DNA of 64,000 nucleotides, from assembly GCA_038230215.1 (NCBI GenBank), contig JBBRNR010000002.1, positions 248,001-312,000 of the forward strand, written 5' to 3'. Positions 25,959 through 35,234 of this stretch are shown in pieces (the first letter of the stretch is position 1; each line of letters starts with the position of its first letter). The position numbers and the translations under genes are program-made. The notes beneath the pieces are model-generated. The model was not told where the DNA came from, did no database searches, and saw only the letters and a list, made by a program, of their open reading frames with translations. The DNA is from DASVRZ01 sp038230215 (GTDB lineage: Bacteria; Verrucomicrobiota; Verrucomicrobiia; Chthoniobacterales; DASVRZ01).

Positions 25959-28718
25959 ATGCCTGTCCTGTTTCTGGAAAAAAAAACGCCACTGGCGACG
26001 CAGGTGGCGGAATTCCTTCTAGCAGACAGACAGACGCTTCCCATCGACTTCTCAGACACCCAAATCTGGGTGCCCACGTCCGGTGCGGGACGTCGCATTC
26101 GCGAGGCTCTCGCTACTCTCGCGGCGGCACGCGGCACGGGCGTACTCTCCCCCGCTTTTCTCCAGCCGATGCAGGCCCTTTTGCCAGAAAACAAGCCTCT
26201 CGCCACCCGTCCCGAGCGCGAGACCGCCTGGCTCGCCGTCCTGCGCGACTCGGCTCCCGAAGCATGGGATCAACTCCTGCCCAATCCGGCTGTTCTCACT
26301 AGTGCATCCGGTGGCTTGGGAGTCGCAGGAATGTTCTGCGATCTGGACGATTTGCTCGCTGAGGGCGGCCTTGATCCGGCGCATCCTTTGCTCAGAAAAA
26401 TCTGCGACTCTGATGCTGCCCGCTGGGAGCAACTCGCCCCGCTCCACACCACCTATTTGCAGGCTCTCGCGGCGGATGGACTCCTCGATCCCAATGCTAT
26501 GCGGATCGACTCACTCTCCCACCCGCAGCCAGCACAAGGCGTCCGTCATATCGTTGTTGCCTGCATTCCCGACCTGACCCAAGCCGCCGCGAAATATCTT
26601 GACGGATTAGCTAGAAACCGGGGCGTCACCGTTTCCATCCTCATCTGGAAACCCGCCCCCGTCTCCAGCGGTTGGGATGCCTGGGGACGCCCGCTGCCTG
26701 ATGAATGGGGCGCGTGTCCCATTGCTGTGGAGTCGAGTCAAATCTCAGTGGCACGGCAAGCTGACGAAGAGGCCACCAGCGCGCTCGATTTCCTCGCTGC
26801 CGCAGACACTCCCGGCGATTTCGCCCTCGCCCTGGCCGACGAAACCCTCGGTGCCCAGCTCGCAGGAGAAATTACCCGTCGAGGGGGAGTTCCATTCCAA
26901 CCGGAGGGATCCTCTCTCGCCAACGGAGAAGCCGCCCGGATCGCACTCGAATGGGAAAAATGGCGCGTCAGCCACGATCTCCGAGGCTTACGCAACCTCC
27001 TGCAACTCCCCCACTTCCATCGCTGGCTGGGTGGCATCGCGGAGTTGCATCCGACCCAGTTGTTAGCCGCCTGCGACTACCTCATAGCTGAACCCCTCGC
27101 CGAAACCTTGGAGCAGGCGCACGATTTCATGACCGCGTTTCAGGAAACTGGGGGAAAAAAAACTCCCGCGACAGACTGGGCGCGTTCCTTGTTGCAAACT
27201 TTGAACAAAACCCATGATGTTAGTTTCCCAGAAATCCTAACATCCGCATGGCAGCATTCCTCCGATGGCTCCGAAGCCGCCCGCCGCGTCCTTGAAATCT
27301 GGGAAGAACTGTCGCGCTCGCCCCTCTTTCTCCGCTGGCCCGAAGGACGACTTCCATCCTTATCCAGGGCACTACGGGCGGAGCGAATTTTCACCGGCGC
27401 GCCCGAGGGCTCCATCGAACTCTCCGGCTGGCTGGAAACGCCTTGGCTTGAGGCCGGGCGCCTCGCCGTCTGCGGCTGCGTCGAGGGACGCCTGCCGACC
27501 TCCATTAGCGGGCATCCGTTTCTCCCCGACTCTAAACGCGCTGCGCTCGGCTTGCAGGACAACGCCCGACGGCTCGCCCGCGATGCGTATTTGCTCACCT
27601 GTCTGCTCGCGCGTCACACCACGCAAAATTTGCGGTTGAGCTTCAGTCGATTCGACGCCGAGGGCTCGCCCGCGCTGCCCTCTCGACTCCTCCTTCGCAC
27701 GCCCGCAGAAGCCCTACCTTCACGCGTCCAGCAAGTCTTCTCCACCCCTCCTAACATTCGCCGCCAGCCCTCGCGCGAGAACGGCTGGCGCTGGAAACTT
27801 CCCGAAAATCTACGTCGACTAGCACACGAGAAAATCAGCCCCACGCAATGTCGCGACTACCTCTCCTGCCCGCTGCGTTTCTATTGGAAAAACGTCCTGC
27901 GCCTCGACAGTTATGATGCCGATCCACGGGAAATGGACGCGCGCCGTTTCGGTATTTTGCTGCACAAGGCGGTGGAAGAGTTTGGCCGGAAAGCCCCCGA
28001 TGAATCAAAGCGCGAACTGATCGAAAAGCTAGTGTTAGAAGAGTTTGCCGTCGGGGCACGACGGATATTCGGCCCCTCGCCCACCGCTGCCATTCGGGTT
28101 CAACTCGAAGCAGGTCGTGTCCGCCTCCGGGCCTTCGCTCGCGAGCAGGAAAAACAATTCGCCGCTGGGTGGAGAATCATAGATGTGGAAAAGAAATTCA
28201 CCAATCTAACATGGGGCCCGCTGAAACTTTCCGCCCAGGTGGATCGCATCGAAAGCCATCCCGACCACGGCTGGCGGGTGATGGATTACAAGACTTTTAG
28301 CAATGCCAATCTGCCGGAAAAAAAACATTTTGGCCCGCCGCAGCCGGATCATTTTCTCCCGCAATCACAGGTGACTTTTGCTGGCAAAGCAAAGTCCTGG
28401 ATCGATCTGCAACTCCCGCTTTATCGGCACATCGCGGCGCTCACCTACGAGTCGACTTCCATTCAAACGGCCTACTTTCTTCTCCCCGCCGATCCGTCGG
28501 AAACTCAGGTGATGCCATTGGAACTCGACTCAGAAACTCACGAGTCTGCACTAGCATGTGCCGAGGAAATCGCCTCGCGTATCTCGCGGGGAATCTTCTG
28601 GCCGCCGCAGTCGCACACCACCAGTTGGGACGACGCATTGGGCGGTTTGTTTTTAAATGGCGATCTCAGGGATTGCCTCGATGTTAGCACAATCGAGTTT
28701 TTGAAAGGCCGGATATGA
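25959..28718 (+). CDS. AddB/RexB-like helicase-nuclease subunit
   Basis: 919 residues from ATG 25959 (GTG 25956 is adjacent). The N-terminal region looks like the helicase-derived fold of AddB but without a convincing Walker A, as in many RexB-type subunits. The C-terminal 260 residues are a PD-(D/E)XK nuclease: SPTQCRDYLSCPLRFYW at about 625, GILLHKAVEEFG, then LSAQVDRIE and WRVMDYKTFS, where Asp in VDRIE and the DYK motif near residue 775 are the metal-binding site. It overlaps the AddA-like gene by four bases. The pair should resect double-strand breaks ahead of RecA. No recBCD genes are seen. Confidence 0.85.
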   Translation: MPVLFLEKKTPLATQVAEFLLADRQTLPIDFSDTQIWVPTSGAGRRIREALATLAAARGTGVLSPAFLQPMQALLPENKPLATRPERETAWLAVLRDSAPEAWDQLLPNPAVLTSASGGLGVAGMFCDLDDLLAEGGLDPAHPLLRKICDSDAARWEQLAPLHTTYLQALAADGLLDPNAMRIDSLSHPQPAQGVRHIVVACIPDLTQAAAKYLDGLARNRGVTVSILIWKPAPVSSGWDAWGRPLPDEWGACPIAVESSQISVARQADEEATSALDFLAAADTPGDFALALADETLGAQLAGEITRRGGVPFQPEGSSLANGEAARIALEWEKWRVSHDLRGLRNLLQLPHFHRWLGGIAELHPTQLLAACDYLIAEPLAETLEQAHDFMTAFQETGGKKTPATDWARSLLQTLNKTHDVSFPEILTSAWQHSSDGSEAARRVLEIWEELSRSPLFLRWPEGRLPSLSRALRAERIFTGAPEGSIELSGWLETPWLEAGRLAVCGCVEGRLPTSISGHPFLPDSKRAALGLQDNARRLARDAYLLTCLLARHTTQNLRLSFSRFDAEGSPALPSRLLLRTPAEALPSRVQQVFSTPPNIRRQPSRENGWRWKLPENLRRLAHEKISPTQCRDYLSCPLRFYWKNVLRLDSYDADPREMDARRFGILLHKAVEEFGRKAPDESKRELIEKLVLEEFAVGARRIFGPSPTAAIRVQLEAGRVRLRAFAREQEKQFAAGWRIIDVEKKFTNLTWGPLKLSAQVDRIESHPDHGWRVMDYKTFSNANLPEKKHFGPPQPDHFLPQSQVTFAGKAKSWIDLQLPLYRHIAALTYESTSIQTAYFLLPADPSETQVMPLELDSETHESALACAEEIASRISRGIFWPPQSHTTSWDDALGGLFLNGDLRDCLDVSTIEFLKGRI

Positions 28719-31700
28719 TCCAGCACGAAATGCTCATTGCCAATGCGGGCAGCGGCAAGACATATCGACTAACAGTTAGAACGATCAAACTGCTAGCCCT
28801 GGGAGTGGAGCCAGGAAAAATCGCCGCGCTCACTTTCACCCGCAAGGCGGCCGGTGAATTCATGGCTGCGGTATTTCTGCGTCTCGCCGATGCCGCAGTC
28901 AATTCGACGTCCTTGCTAACATTGAAGCGCGACACAAACATCGACACACTGGACTCCGTCCGTTGCCACAAGTTGCTGGAGGTTCTAACCACGCAGATGC
29001 ACCGGCTTTGCATGGGGACGATTGATAGCTTGTTTGGGCGCATCGCCCGCTCCTTCCCTCTGGAAACGGGATTGGCGGGCGACTTTAGCATTCTCAGCGA
29101 GACCGTCAGGCAAGCCGCCTGCCGCGAGACGCTCGCCAGTGTTTTTCGTGAGCAGGGAGAGAACGAGGAGCGCTTCCAAGACTTCCTCGATCTCGTGCGC
29201 CAGCAAAGCCGCAAACAGAGTGAGCGTCAGGTTTTCGATACTTTGCTCCTCTCGGTCAGCACGCTGCACGACAAGTTTCTAACCACACCGAACCACACGA
29301 TCTGGGGCGATGAAAAAACCATCTGGCCCGACGGCTGCGCCATCCTGCGGGCGGGCGATGTCTCCTCCGCCGCCGACGCGCTCTGGGCCGCGATCATGGG
29401 CACACACCCGATGTTAGATCCGAAGGCGTTCGACGCGTGGAAAATTAACTTGCAAGCCGTGCGAGAGAGTTCCTCTAACCGCACTTGGAGCAAAGAGGTA
29501 AAGGCATTTGTGGAAAAGAAAACGTCCATCGACAAGGAGACCGTGGCAGAATATCTCCCGACTGGCGGAACAAAAGCGGCCCGTGTTTATTTAAATACAG
29601 CGGTCTCACAGGCGCGCCGCGAGTTGCTTCACGCCCTGATCAAACCGCGACTGGAAGACTTGCTCCGCCGCAGCCGCGCCCTTCATGGAGTGTTAGGAGC
29701 GTTTGAGGCGACTTACAATCGACTCGTGCGGAGTCTGGGCCAGCTAACCTTCAGCGACATCACATCGGCACTGGCTGCGCAGGTGGATTCGCCAGACTGG
29801 CGCGCGACCGTGGGTTATCGGTTGGATACTAAGTTTGACCACTGGCTGCTCGATGAATTTCAAGACACCAGCCGCCTACAATGGAAGGTGCTCCACGGGC
29901 TGGTGGATGACATCATTCAAGACACGGATGGCACTAGATCTTTTTTCTATGTGGGTGACACTAAGCAGGCGCTTTACTCGTGGCGCGGCGGGGACCCGCG
30001 GCTCTTTTTTGAGATTGCCCGCCACTACAATCGCCCAGGTGCGGAACGCATTGTGAAGGTGGATCCGCTTGATGTTTCCTATCGGTCCGATCCGGAAATC
30101 ATCGAGGTGATCAATCGCGTCTTCGGTCATCTAACCTTCCGATCAGAGCCACTGAATCTGCCGGAGAAAACTACCAGCGAATGGACTCAGGCCTGGGTTC
30201 CACACGAGGTTGTCGAACACAAGGAAAACAATACCGGCTATGTGAGATGGCAGCCCATGGAAAAAGAGGACGATGAGGAAGAAACGGCGAATCCCATCGA
30301 TCGGGCGATTGTGAACATTCTGCTAGAGACGCGGCCTTGGGAGCGAGGCTGGAGTTGCGCCGCATTGAAGCGTAGTAATAAGTCGGTCGAGGCGCTTGCC
30401 GCACTGTTGCAGTCGCATGGTATTCCCGTGGCGGTGGAGGGCCAGGCGAATCCATGCACCGACAATCCATTGGGAGTCGCATTGTTGTCGGCGTTTCGGT
30501 TTGTCGCCTCGCCGGAGGACAAGCTCTCCGAAATGTTTCTAACATCGATTCCGTTTGAATTGTTAGTTGAAGGAGAATTTAAGTTTCGAGAAAACGCATT
30601 GACCACGATTGCGCAGGAAGGTTTTACTGCCGCGACTCAAGCCTGGCTGAATCGAATGAAACTCGACTCAGAGTTTTTTCTAACATCTCGCGCGCACGAC
30701 TTCCTGAAAGCAGCCGCCCAGTTCGATGCAACTCGGCAAATGAGCGATGACATCGGGAGTTTTATTCATCACATTGAGAACTATCAACGTCAGGAACCCG
30801 AGGGGACCGGGGTCGTTCGCGTGATGACGGTCCACCAGGCCAAAGGGCTGACGCTCGACATGACGATTGTCTCCGGCCTCGACGCCGAACCTCTGGCGAA
30901 GGACGACTCCGCAGGCTCGCTCGCGCTGGAAAGGAATCAATTCGGGGAAGTCTGGGGATTGCTCCTGCCTGGCGCTGAAATTTCCAAGAACGATCCGGTC
31001 CTGGATCAGGCGCGAATGGATTTGCTCGCCACATCGGCCTACGGGGAACTTTGCACGGCCTATGTGGCGATGACACGGCCACGGCACGGGCTCTATCTGC
31101 TAACCAAAAAGATTAAGCCGCACTCCGCTAGTAAAAACTTTGCCAAGCTGCTGGAACTGAGTCTCGGCTACACGGAAACATGCTATGAACTGGGCGATTC
31201 AGATTGGTATCTAACTCGACCGTTGCTGGGAGAAGACGCAAATGTGGAAAAGGTTTGTAATCCTAGTTTGCCGAAGCCTTTACACGGGACTCCCCATGCG
31301 CTGGGCCCTTCGAGGATGGGCGCTGAACCGGCGAAGTTTCATTTTTCTGTCGAGGCTGCCCGTATTGGAACGGAAGTCCACTCGGCCTTGGCAGAGATTG
31401 AGTGGCTGGAGGATTCATTCTCGCTTCCTACAAGCACGCGCAAGCTTCTAACTAGCACTGAGTCGAGGGCGGTTTTCTCCCGACCAGCGGGACCGTTTCT
31501 CCTCTGGCGGGAGCGGGCTTTCGAGTGCGTACTGGATGGTCAATGGATTGCGGGAATTTTTGACCGTGTACTAATTAACCTCGATACGAATGGAACTCCG
31601 ATGTCAGCGAATGTGGTCGACTTCAAGACGGAGAAAGGTGATTCACAGAGTCTGCAAACGAAGCACGCGGGCCAGATTTCTATTTACCAACGCGCGGCGG

Positions 31701-31759
31701 CCATTTTGCTAGGAATTGATGCGTCGAAGGTAGCGGCGCGGGTGATCGGAATTGGTTAG
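28715..31759 (+). CDS. AddA-like UvrD-family helicase with C-terminal nuclease
   Basis: 1014 residues. Helicase motifs in order: Walker A ANAGSGKTYRLT at residues 9-20, Ia AALTFTRKAAGEF, II LLDEFQDTS near 378, III YVGDTKQALYSWRGG, V RVMTVHQAKGLT near 705, VI AYVAMTRPRHGLY near 782. The end is a RecB-type nuclease with FECVLDGQWIAGIFDR and NVVDFKTEK near 968, so both subunits of this AddAB-like complex carry a nuclease. ATGA overlap with the AddB-like gene indicates coupling. About 1000 residues is shorter than B. subtilis AddA. Confidence 0.9.
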   Translation: MIQHEMLIANAGSGKTYRLTVRTIKLLALGVEPGKIAALTFTRKAAGEFMAAVFLRLADAAVNSTSLLTLKRDTNIDTLDSVRCHKLLEVLTTQMHRLCMGTIDSLFGRIARSFPLETGLAGDFSILSETVRQAACRETLASVFREQGENEERFQDFLDLVRQQSRKQSERQVFDTLLLSVSTLHDKFLTTPNHTIWGDEKTIWPDGCAILRAGDVSSAADALWAAIMGTHPMLDPKAFDAWKINLQAVRESSSNRTWSKEVKAFVEKKTSIDKETVAEYLPTGGTKAARVYLNTAVSQARRELLHALIKPRLEDLLRRSRALHGVLGAFEATYNRLVRSLGQLTFSDITSALAAQVDSPDWRATVGYRLDTKFDHWLLDEFQDTSRLQWKVLHGLVDDIIQDTDGTRSFFYVGDTKQALYSWRGGDPRLFFEIARHYNRPGAERIVKVDPLDVSYRSDPEIIEVINRVFGHLTFRSEPLNLPEKTTSEWTQAWVPHEVVEHKENNTGYVRWQPMEKEDDEEETANPIDRAIVNILLETRPWERGWSCAALKRSNKSVEALAALLQSHGIPVAVEGQANPCTDNPLGVALLSAFRFVASPEDKLSEMFLTSIPFELLVEGEFKFRENALTTIAQEGFTAATQAWLNRMKLDSEFFLTSRAHDFLKAAAQFDATRQMSDDIGSFIHHIENYQRQEPEGTGVVRVMTVHQAKGLTLDMTIVSGLDAEPLAKDDSAGSLALERNQFGEVWGLLLPGAEISKNDPVLDQARMDLLATSAYGELCTAYVAMTRPRHGLYLLTKKIKPHSASKNFAKLLELSLGYTETCYELGDSDWYLTRPLLGEDANVEKVCNPSLPKPLHGTPHALGPSRMGAEPAKFHFSVEAARIGTEVHSALAEIEWLEDSFSLPTSTRKLLTSTESRAVFSRPAGPFLLWRERAFECVLDGQWIAGIFDRVLINLDTNGTPMSANVVDFKTEKGDSQSLQTKHAGQISIYQRAAAILLGIDASKVAARVIGIG

Positions 31760-32086
31760 ATGTCGCTAGCGTAGGAGATGAGCCTGCGGTATTCCCAAGG
31801 ATCGCGGTCAAAGCTAAAACGAAGACGTCGCGCTGCAACTCAAGTGGCGCAAGTGCCGGAGTTTCCAGGACGATCTCAAATGGGCCGGACTAACATCGGG
31901 AGGCGCGGAGAGGACTCCACGCGCAAAGCATCGGACTCGCCAGAGAGGAGAAAGAGAGGGAGGAGGGTTTCTTAGATGATCGAGGAGTCGGGCACGGGAC
32001 GGGGAAAATGAGGGGAATCGCCCTGTTGCGCAACCCGGAAAGAATGGAGTTGCGAGGGCGGAAGCGGCCCTTATCATTCCCGCCCA
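31760..32086. other. Intergenic region before tgt without recognisable gene
   Basis: Short open frames exist on both strands but are arginine/serine-rich and frame-shifted relative to each other, with no start signals. Purine-rich blocks (gagaggagaaagagaggga) stand out. I see no repeat array, RNA gene or clear promoter here. Confidence 0.4.
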
Positions 32087-33220
32087 ATGTTTGAATTACT
32101 AACCACCGATCCCCAATCCATGGCCCGCCGTGGGCGGGTGACGACGTCGCACGGGATCATCGAGACGCCAATTTTCATGCCGGTAGGAACGCAGGCTACG
32201 GTGAAGTCGGTCTCGCCGGATGAGCTGCGCACCCTCGAAGCACAGATCATTTTGGGGAACACCTATCATCTTTTCATTCGTCCCGGCATGGAGGTAATCA
32301 GGCATTTCGACGGGCTGCACAAGTTCATGAATTGGGACGGGCCGATTCTGACTGACAGCGGCGGCTATCAGGTTTTCTCACTGGCGAAGCTGCGGAAAAT
32401 CACCGAAGAAGGCGTGGCGTTTCAGAGCCACCTTGATGGGGCACCGTGTTTCATTGGACCAGAAACCTCGATGCAGATCCAGGCCACGCTGGGATCGGAC
32501 ATAGCGATGTGTTTCGACGAGTGCCCTCCTTATCCCTGCGATTACGATTACGCGGCGACTTCGCTCGACCGGACGTTGCGCTGGGCGAAACGCTGCCGCG
32601 ACTGGTCAGCGCACCATGCCCCGGCGTATCAACGCGTTTTCGGGATTGTGCAGGGCTCCTCATTTCCCGATCTGCGGAGACGCAGTGCCGAGGCGTTGGC
32701 GGAAATGGATTTTCCTGGCTACTCCGTCGGCGGAGTGAGCGTCGGCGAGCCGGAGGAAGGGATGATGGCGGCGGTGGAATGCAGCACGCCGTATCTGCCC
32801 GCGAACAAACCGCGTTATGCGATGGGACTAGGAACGCCGCCGCAAATGGTGGAGATGATTGCCCGTGGCATCGACATGTTTGACTGCGTGCTACCGACGC
32901 GAATTGCGCGAAACGGGACGGCGTTTACCGATGAGGGGACGATCAATTTGAAAAACGCGCAGTTCATCATGGACAAAGGTCCGATCGAAGCCGGATGCGA
33001 GTGTTATGCGTGTCGGAATTTCACTCGCGGCTATCTGCGGCACCTGATCAAGGCGGAGGAAATCCTCGGTTTGCGACTGATTAGCCTGCATAATTTGCAC
33101 TATTATTTAAACCTGATGAAGCGCGTGCGGATGGAGCTTGATGCGGGGACATTTGATCAATTTCGGCCGTCGTTTGTGGCTCATTACCGAGCGCACAACG
33201 CTACTGATTTAGGCACGTAA
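32087..33220 (+). CDS. tgt: tRNA-guanine transglycosylase
   Basis: 377 residues, the normal bacterial length. The enzyme swaps guanine 34 for preQ1 in tRNAs with GUN anticodons (queuosine pathway). Seen: GTQATVKSVSPDEL, the active-site aspartate in TDSGGYQVFSL near residue 89, the nucleophile aspartate in DMFDCVLPTRIARNG near 264, and the zinc site C-x-C-x2-C in ECYACRNFTRGYLRHL with the histidine in LISLHN. No other queuosine genes adjacent. Confidence 0.96.
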   Translation: MFELLTTDPQSMARRGRVTTSHGIIETPIFMPVGTQATVKSVSPDELRTLEAQIILGNTYHLFIRPGMEVIRHFDGLHKFMNWDGPILTDSGGYQVFSLAKLRKITEEGVAFQSHLDGAPCFIGPETSMQIQATLGSDIAMCFDECPPYPCDYDYAATSLDRTLRWAKRCRDWSAHHAPAYQRVFGIVQGSSFPDLRRRSAEALAEMDFPGYSVGGVSVGEPEEGMMAAVECSTPYLPANKPRYAMGLGTPPQMVEMIARGIDMFDCVLPTRIARNGTAFTDEGTINLKNAQFIMDKGPIEAGCECYACRNFTRGYLRHLIKAEEILGLRLISLHNLHYYLNLMKRVRMELDAGTFDQFRPSFVAHYRAHNATDLGT

Positions 33221-33238
33221 CTTGCGGCATTTATTCTC

Positions 33239-33610
33239 ATGCCGTCACCAACAACCCACCTGCCATCGTGCCGGGTGACGTCTTTTAACTGCATCCTGCT
33301 CGTCGCCACGCTGACCATGACTTTCCTCACGTTTGTGAAGGAAAGCGGCATGTATTACCGCGAATGGCACAACTGGCGCGCCCTCGCCTACCTACTCGCG
33401 ATGAAGCTGTATTATCCCTTGCTGGTTGTAAATCTGATGGTGCTGCTCGTCTTTGCGCGGCATCATCTGCTCCGACGGAAACCATCCTTCATCCTTGCGG
33501 CTGCGGCGGTAGCTTTTGTGATCAATGTGGCGCTCTTTTCCGCCAATAACGTCATCAATCTGATCGACGGGAAGCCCCTTCATTGTCTGCATAAAGGGAT
33601 TGGTTGGTAA
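33239..33610 (+). CDS. Small integral membrane protein of unknown function
   Basis: 123 residues starting at ATG 33239, 18 bp after tgt. Three membrane helices are clear: NCILLVATLTMTFLTF, YYPLLVVNLMVLLVFA and ILAAAAVAFVINVALF, linked by basic segments on the cytoplasmic side (RHHLLRRKP). No recognised motif. Same direction and short spacing suggest it rides on the tgt transcript. Confidence 0.65.
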   Translation: MPSPTTHLPSCRVTSFNCILLVATLTMTFLTFVKESGMYYREWHNWRALAYLLAMKLYYPLLVVNLMVLLVFARHHLLRRKPSFILAAAAVAFVINVALFSANNVINLIDGKPLHCLHKGIGW

Positions 33611-33673
33611 ACTATTTCGCTGATCGGGTATTTACCGGTTGTCAGATGGCGAAATCGTCCCACAGTTCCTTAT

Positions 33674-34024
33674 ATGCAAATTCACGTCAGCCCCCGGCAT
33701 CTCAAACTCACCGCAGCCATTCACGGATACGTCGCCGAAAAGGTGGAGCATCTGGAACATCTCGCCGGTGAAATCGTAGCCGCCCACATCGTCCTCATGC
33801 ACGATGAAACGGCGACCAAATCCTACAGCGTGAAAGTTCATCTGGCCGTTCCCGGTCCGGACATTCACGCCGAGGACAAGGAGAACGATCTCTATGCCGC
33901 GATCGACAAAGTAGTGGACAAAGTGGCGGGCCAGCTTCGCAAACGGAAAACACGTCTCACGGACAAAACGAAGCGCGTTCTACAAGTCGCTGCTGAGCGC
34001 CGCAAGGGTCAGGCCGCGCGTTAA
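33674..34024 (+). CDS. hpf: Ribosome hibernation promoting factor (short form)
   Basis: 116 residues, short HPF/RaiA type without the dimerising C-terminal domain. Fold markers: IHVSPRHLKLTAAIHGYVAEKVEHLEHL split by the usual beta-alpha pattern, VLMHDETATKSYSVKVHL, and DLYAAIDKVVDKVAGQLRKRK, the RNA-binding helix with basic residues. It binds the decoding centre of idle ribosomes in stationary phase. Confidence 0.92.
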   Translation: MQIHVSPRHLKLTAAIHGYVAEKVEHLEHLAGEIVAAHIVLMHDETATKSYSVKVHLAVPGPDIHAEDKENDLYAAIDKVVDKVAGQLRKRKTRLTDKTKRVLQVAAERRKGQAAR

Positions 34025-34031
34025 TGAATTG

Positions 34032-34451
34032 TTAGCTTTTCGTCACTGGCGGTGGTTGAGAAATTAAAGCGACCACCGCCATGACTAACATCAGCCCGTT
34101 TAGACTCACGGGATTAAATGCTTGGTGCAATATCGCCGGGGAATGACTGGCGATTCCCAGCACTCCGCCGAGCATGATTCCCATGGTAGCCCAAAGCGTC
34201 CAGCGGCACCGCCACATTGCTACTACTAGCACGCCGAATGCGATCTCCGCCAGACCCATGGTTTGCAAGAGCGCGGGCACCAATTGGATCTCCACGCCGA
34301 TGTCGTGGAGCAGGGTCATTTCCGACCAGTCGCGAAAGAGAAGCTTGGGCACCAGCCCGTGATAGATCCACACGAATGCGATGGAACTCCGAGCTAAAAA
34401 ATGGATTTGAGTGAGAAGTTTATCGGTAGATCCGACAGGCGCGTTTTCCAA
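34032..34451 (-). CDS. DoxX-like membrane protein
   Basis: Four-helix membrane protein; hydrophobic segments include ARSSIAFVWIYHGLVPK, GLAEIAFGVLVVAMWR, LWATMGIMLGGVLGIA and LNGLMLVMAVVALI. The SIAFVWIYHGLVPKLL opening is typical of DoxX-like proteins. TTG 34451 was chosen because it starts 11 bp after the stop of the DCC gene; an ATG at 34526 would overlap that gene by 64 bp. Pairing with a DCC thiol-disulphide protein hints at membrane redox work, which is inference. Confidence 0.75.
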   Translation of the reverse strand: MENAPVGSTDKLLTQIHFLARSSIAFVWIYHGLVPKLLFRDWSEMTLLHDIGVEIQLVPALLQTMGLAEIAFGVLVVAMWRCRWTLWATMGIMLGGVLGIASHSPAILHQAFNPVSLNGLMLVMAVVALISQPPPVTKS

Positions 34452-34462
34452 AACAGTTAATG

Positions 34463-34861
34463 TTAGAGAAAACGTTTCTGCAACTCGGCGGTGGGAATCA
34501 TGCAGGCATCTTTTTGACCGAACCAACGATACCGGTTTCTAGCGATGAAATCATAGACGGCATCGCGCAGAAATCTCGGAAGCACTAGAAAGAGTCCCAT
34601 CCATTTCCACGGACCTGATAGACATCGCAGTATCTGCAACGCCGCATCGCTCCGGGTAAAATGCGAGTCGCCAACGCTCAAGACAATGGAAGACAGTTCG
34701 CCTGGCGGAATGTGGTATTTTTTCAGGATCTCCGCACCTGTGGTAGATTGCAGCGAGGTAAATCGAAATTGCCCCGTTGCATCGTGGCGGATGACGAATT
34801 GCACAAACCCGTCGCACAGGTTACAGACGCCGTCGAAGAGGATAATGGGACTTTCGGGCAC
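34463..34861 (-). CDS. DCC-family thiol-disulphide oxidoreductase-like protein
   Basis: 132 residues with the family name-giving motif DGVCNLCDGFVQFVIRHD at residues 10-27 (D-x3-C-x2-C) and conserved later elements SDAALQILRCLSGPW, VLPRFLRDAVYDFIARNRYRWFG split across a helix pair. DCC proteins are thioredoxin-fold relatives of unclear substrate. First gene of a two-gene minus-strand unit with the DoxX-like gene. Confidence 0.88.
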   Translation of the reverse strand: MPESPIILFDGVCNLCDGFVQFVIRHDATGQFRFTSLQSTTGAEILKKYHIPPGELSSIVLSVGDSHFTRSDAALQILRCLSGPWKWMGLFLVLPRFLRDAVYDFIARNRYRWFGQKDACMIPTAELQKRFL

Positions 34862-34908
34862 AACAAAAAGTGGACCGAAACTCCACTTCGCGCAAGCGGC
34901 TGTCCAGC

Positions 34909-35184
34909 TTACCTGCAGCTGTCGTAGCTTCGGTAATACCGGGGCGCACTATAGTAAACTGGCGCGTCGTAATAGACGACCCGGGGGCGGGGCCGGTAGT
35001 AGCGAACCTCGTCATTGTAGTAGGTAACCGGGCGGTAATAAGTCCGGCGATAACCGTAATCGCAATCATTATGGACACGGACGGGAAGCCCAAATCCAAA
35101 GGAGAGATTCAGCCCGGCTTTAGCCTCGCTGGTAAAGCTGGCGAGGGCGGTGAATGCAACCAGAAGTGTGAGTAGTTTTTTCAT
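34909..35184 (-). CDS. Small secreted tyrosine/arginine-rich protein
   Basis: 91 residues: signal peptide KKLLTLLVAFTALASF with cleavage after SEAKA, then about 65 residues in which tyrosine and arginine dominate (YYRPVTYYNDEVRYYRP, YYDAPVYYSAPRYYRS). Low-complexity Tyr-rich exported proteins occur in cell-wall and spore-coat-like layers and may cross-link, but nothing specific supports a role here. Two cysteines are present in the mature chain. Confidence 0.75.
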   Translation of the reverse strand: MKKLLTLLVAFTALASFTSEAKAGLNLSFGFGLPVRVHNDCDYGYRRTYYRPVTYYNDEVRYYRPRPRVVYYDAPVYYSAPRYYRSYDSCR

Positions 35185-35234
35185 GATGGGTGAAGTGAGT
35201 TACAGAGAAATGGACGGCCCGGATTTCAATTCAT

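Noticed and set aside
25956..31759. Chi-like recombination signal for AddAB in the CTAACAT word
   Set aside because: A Chi site should be orientation-biased and genome-wide. Here both orientations occur and the excess seems limited to these two genes.
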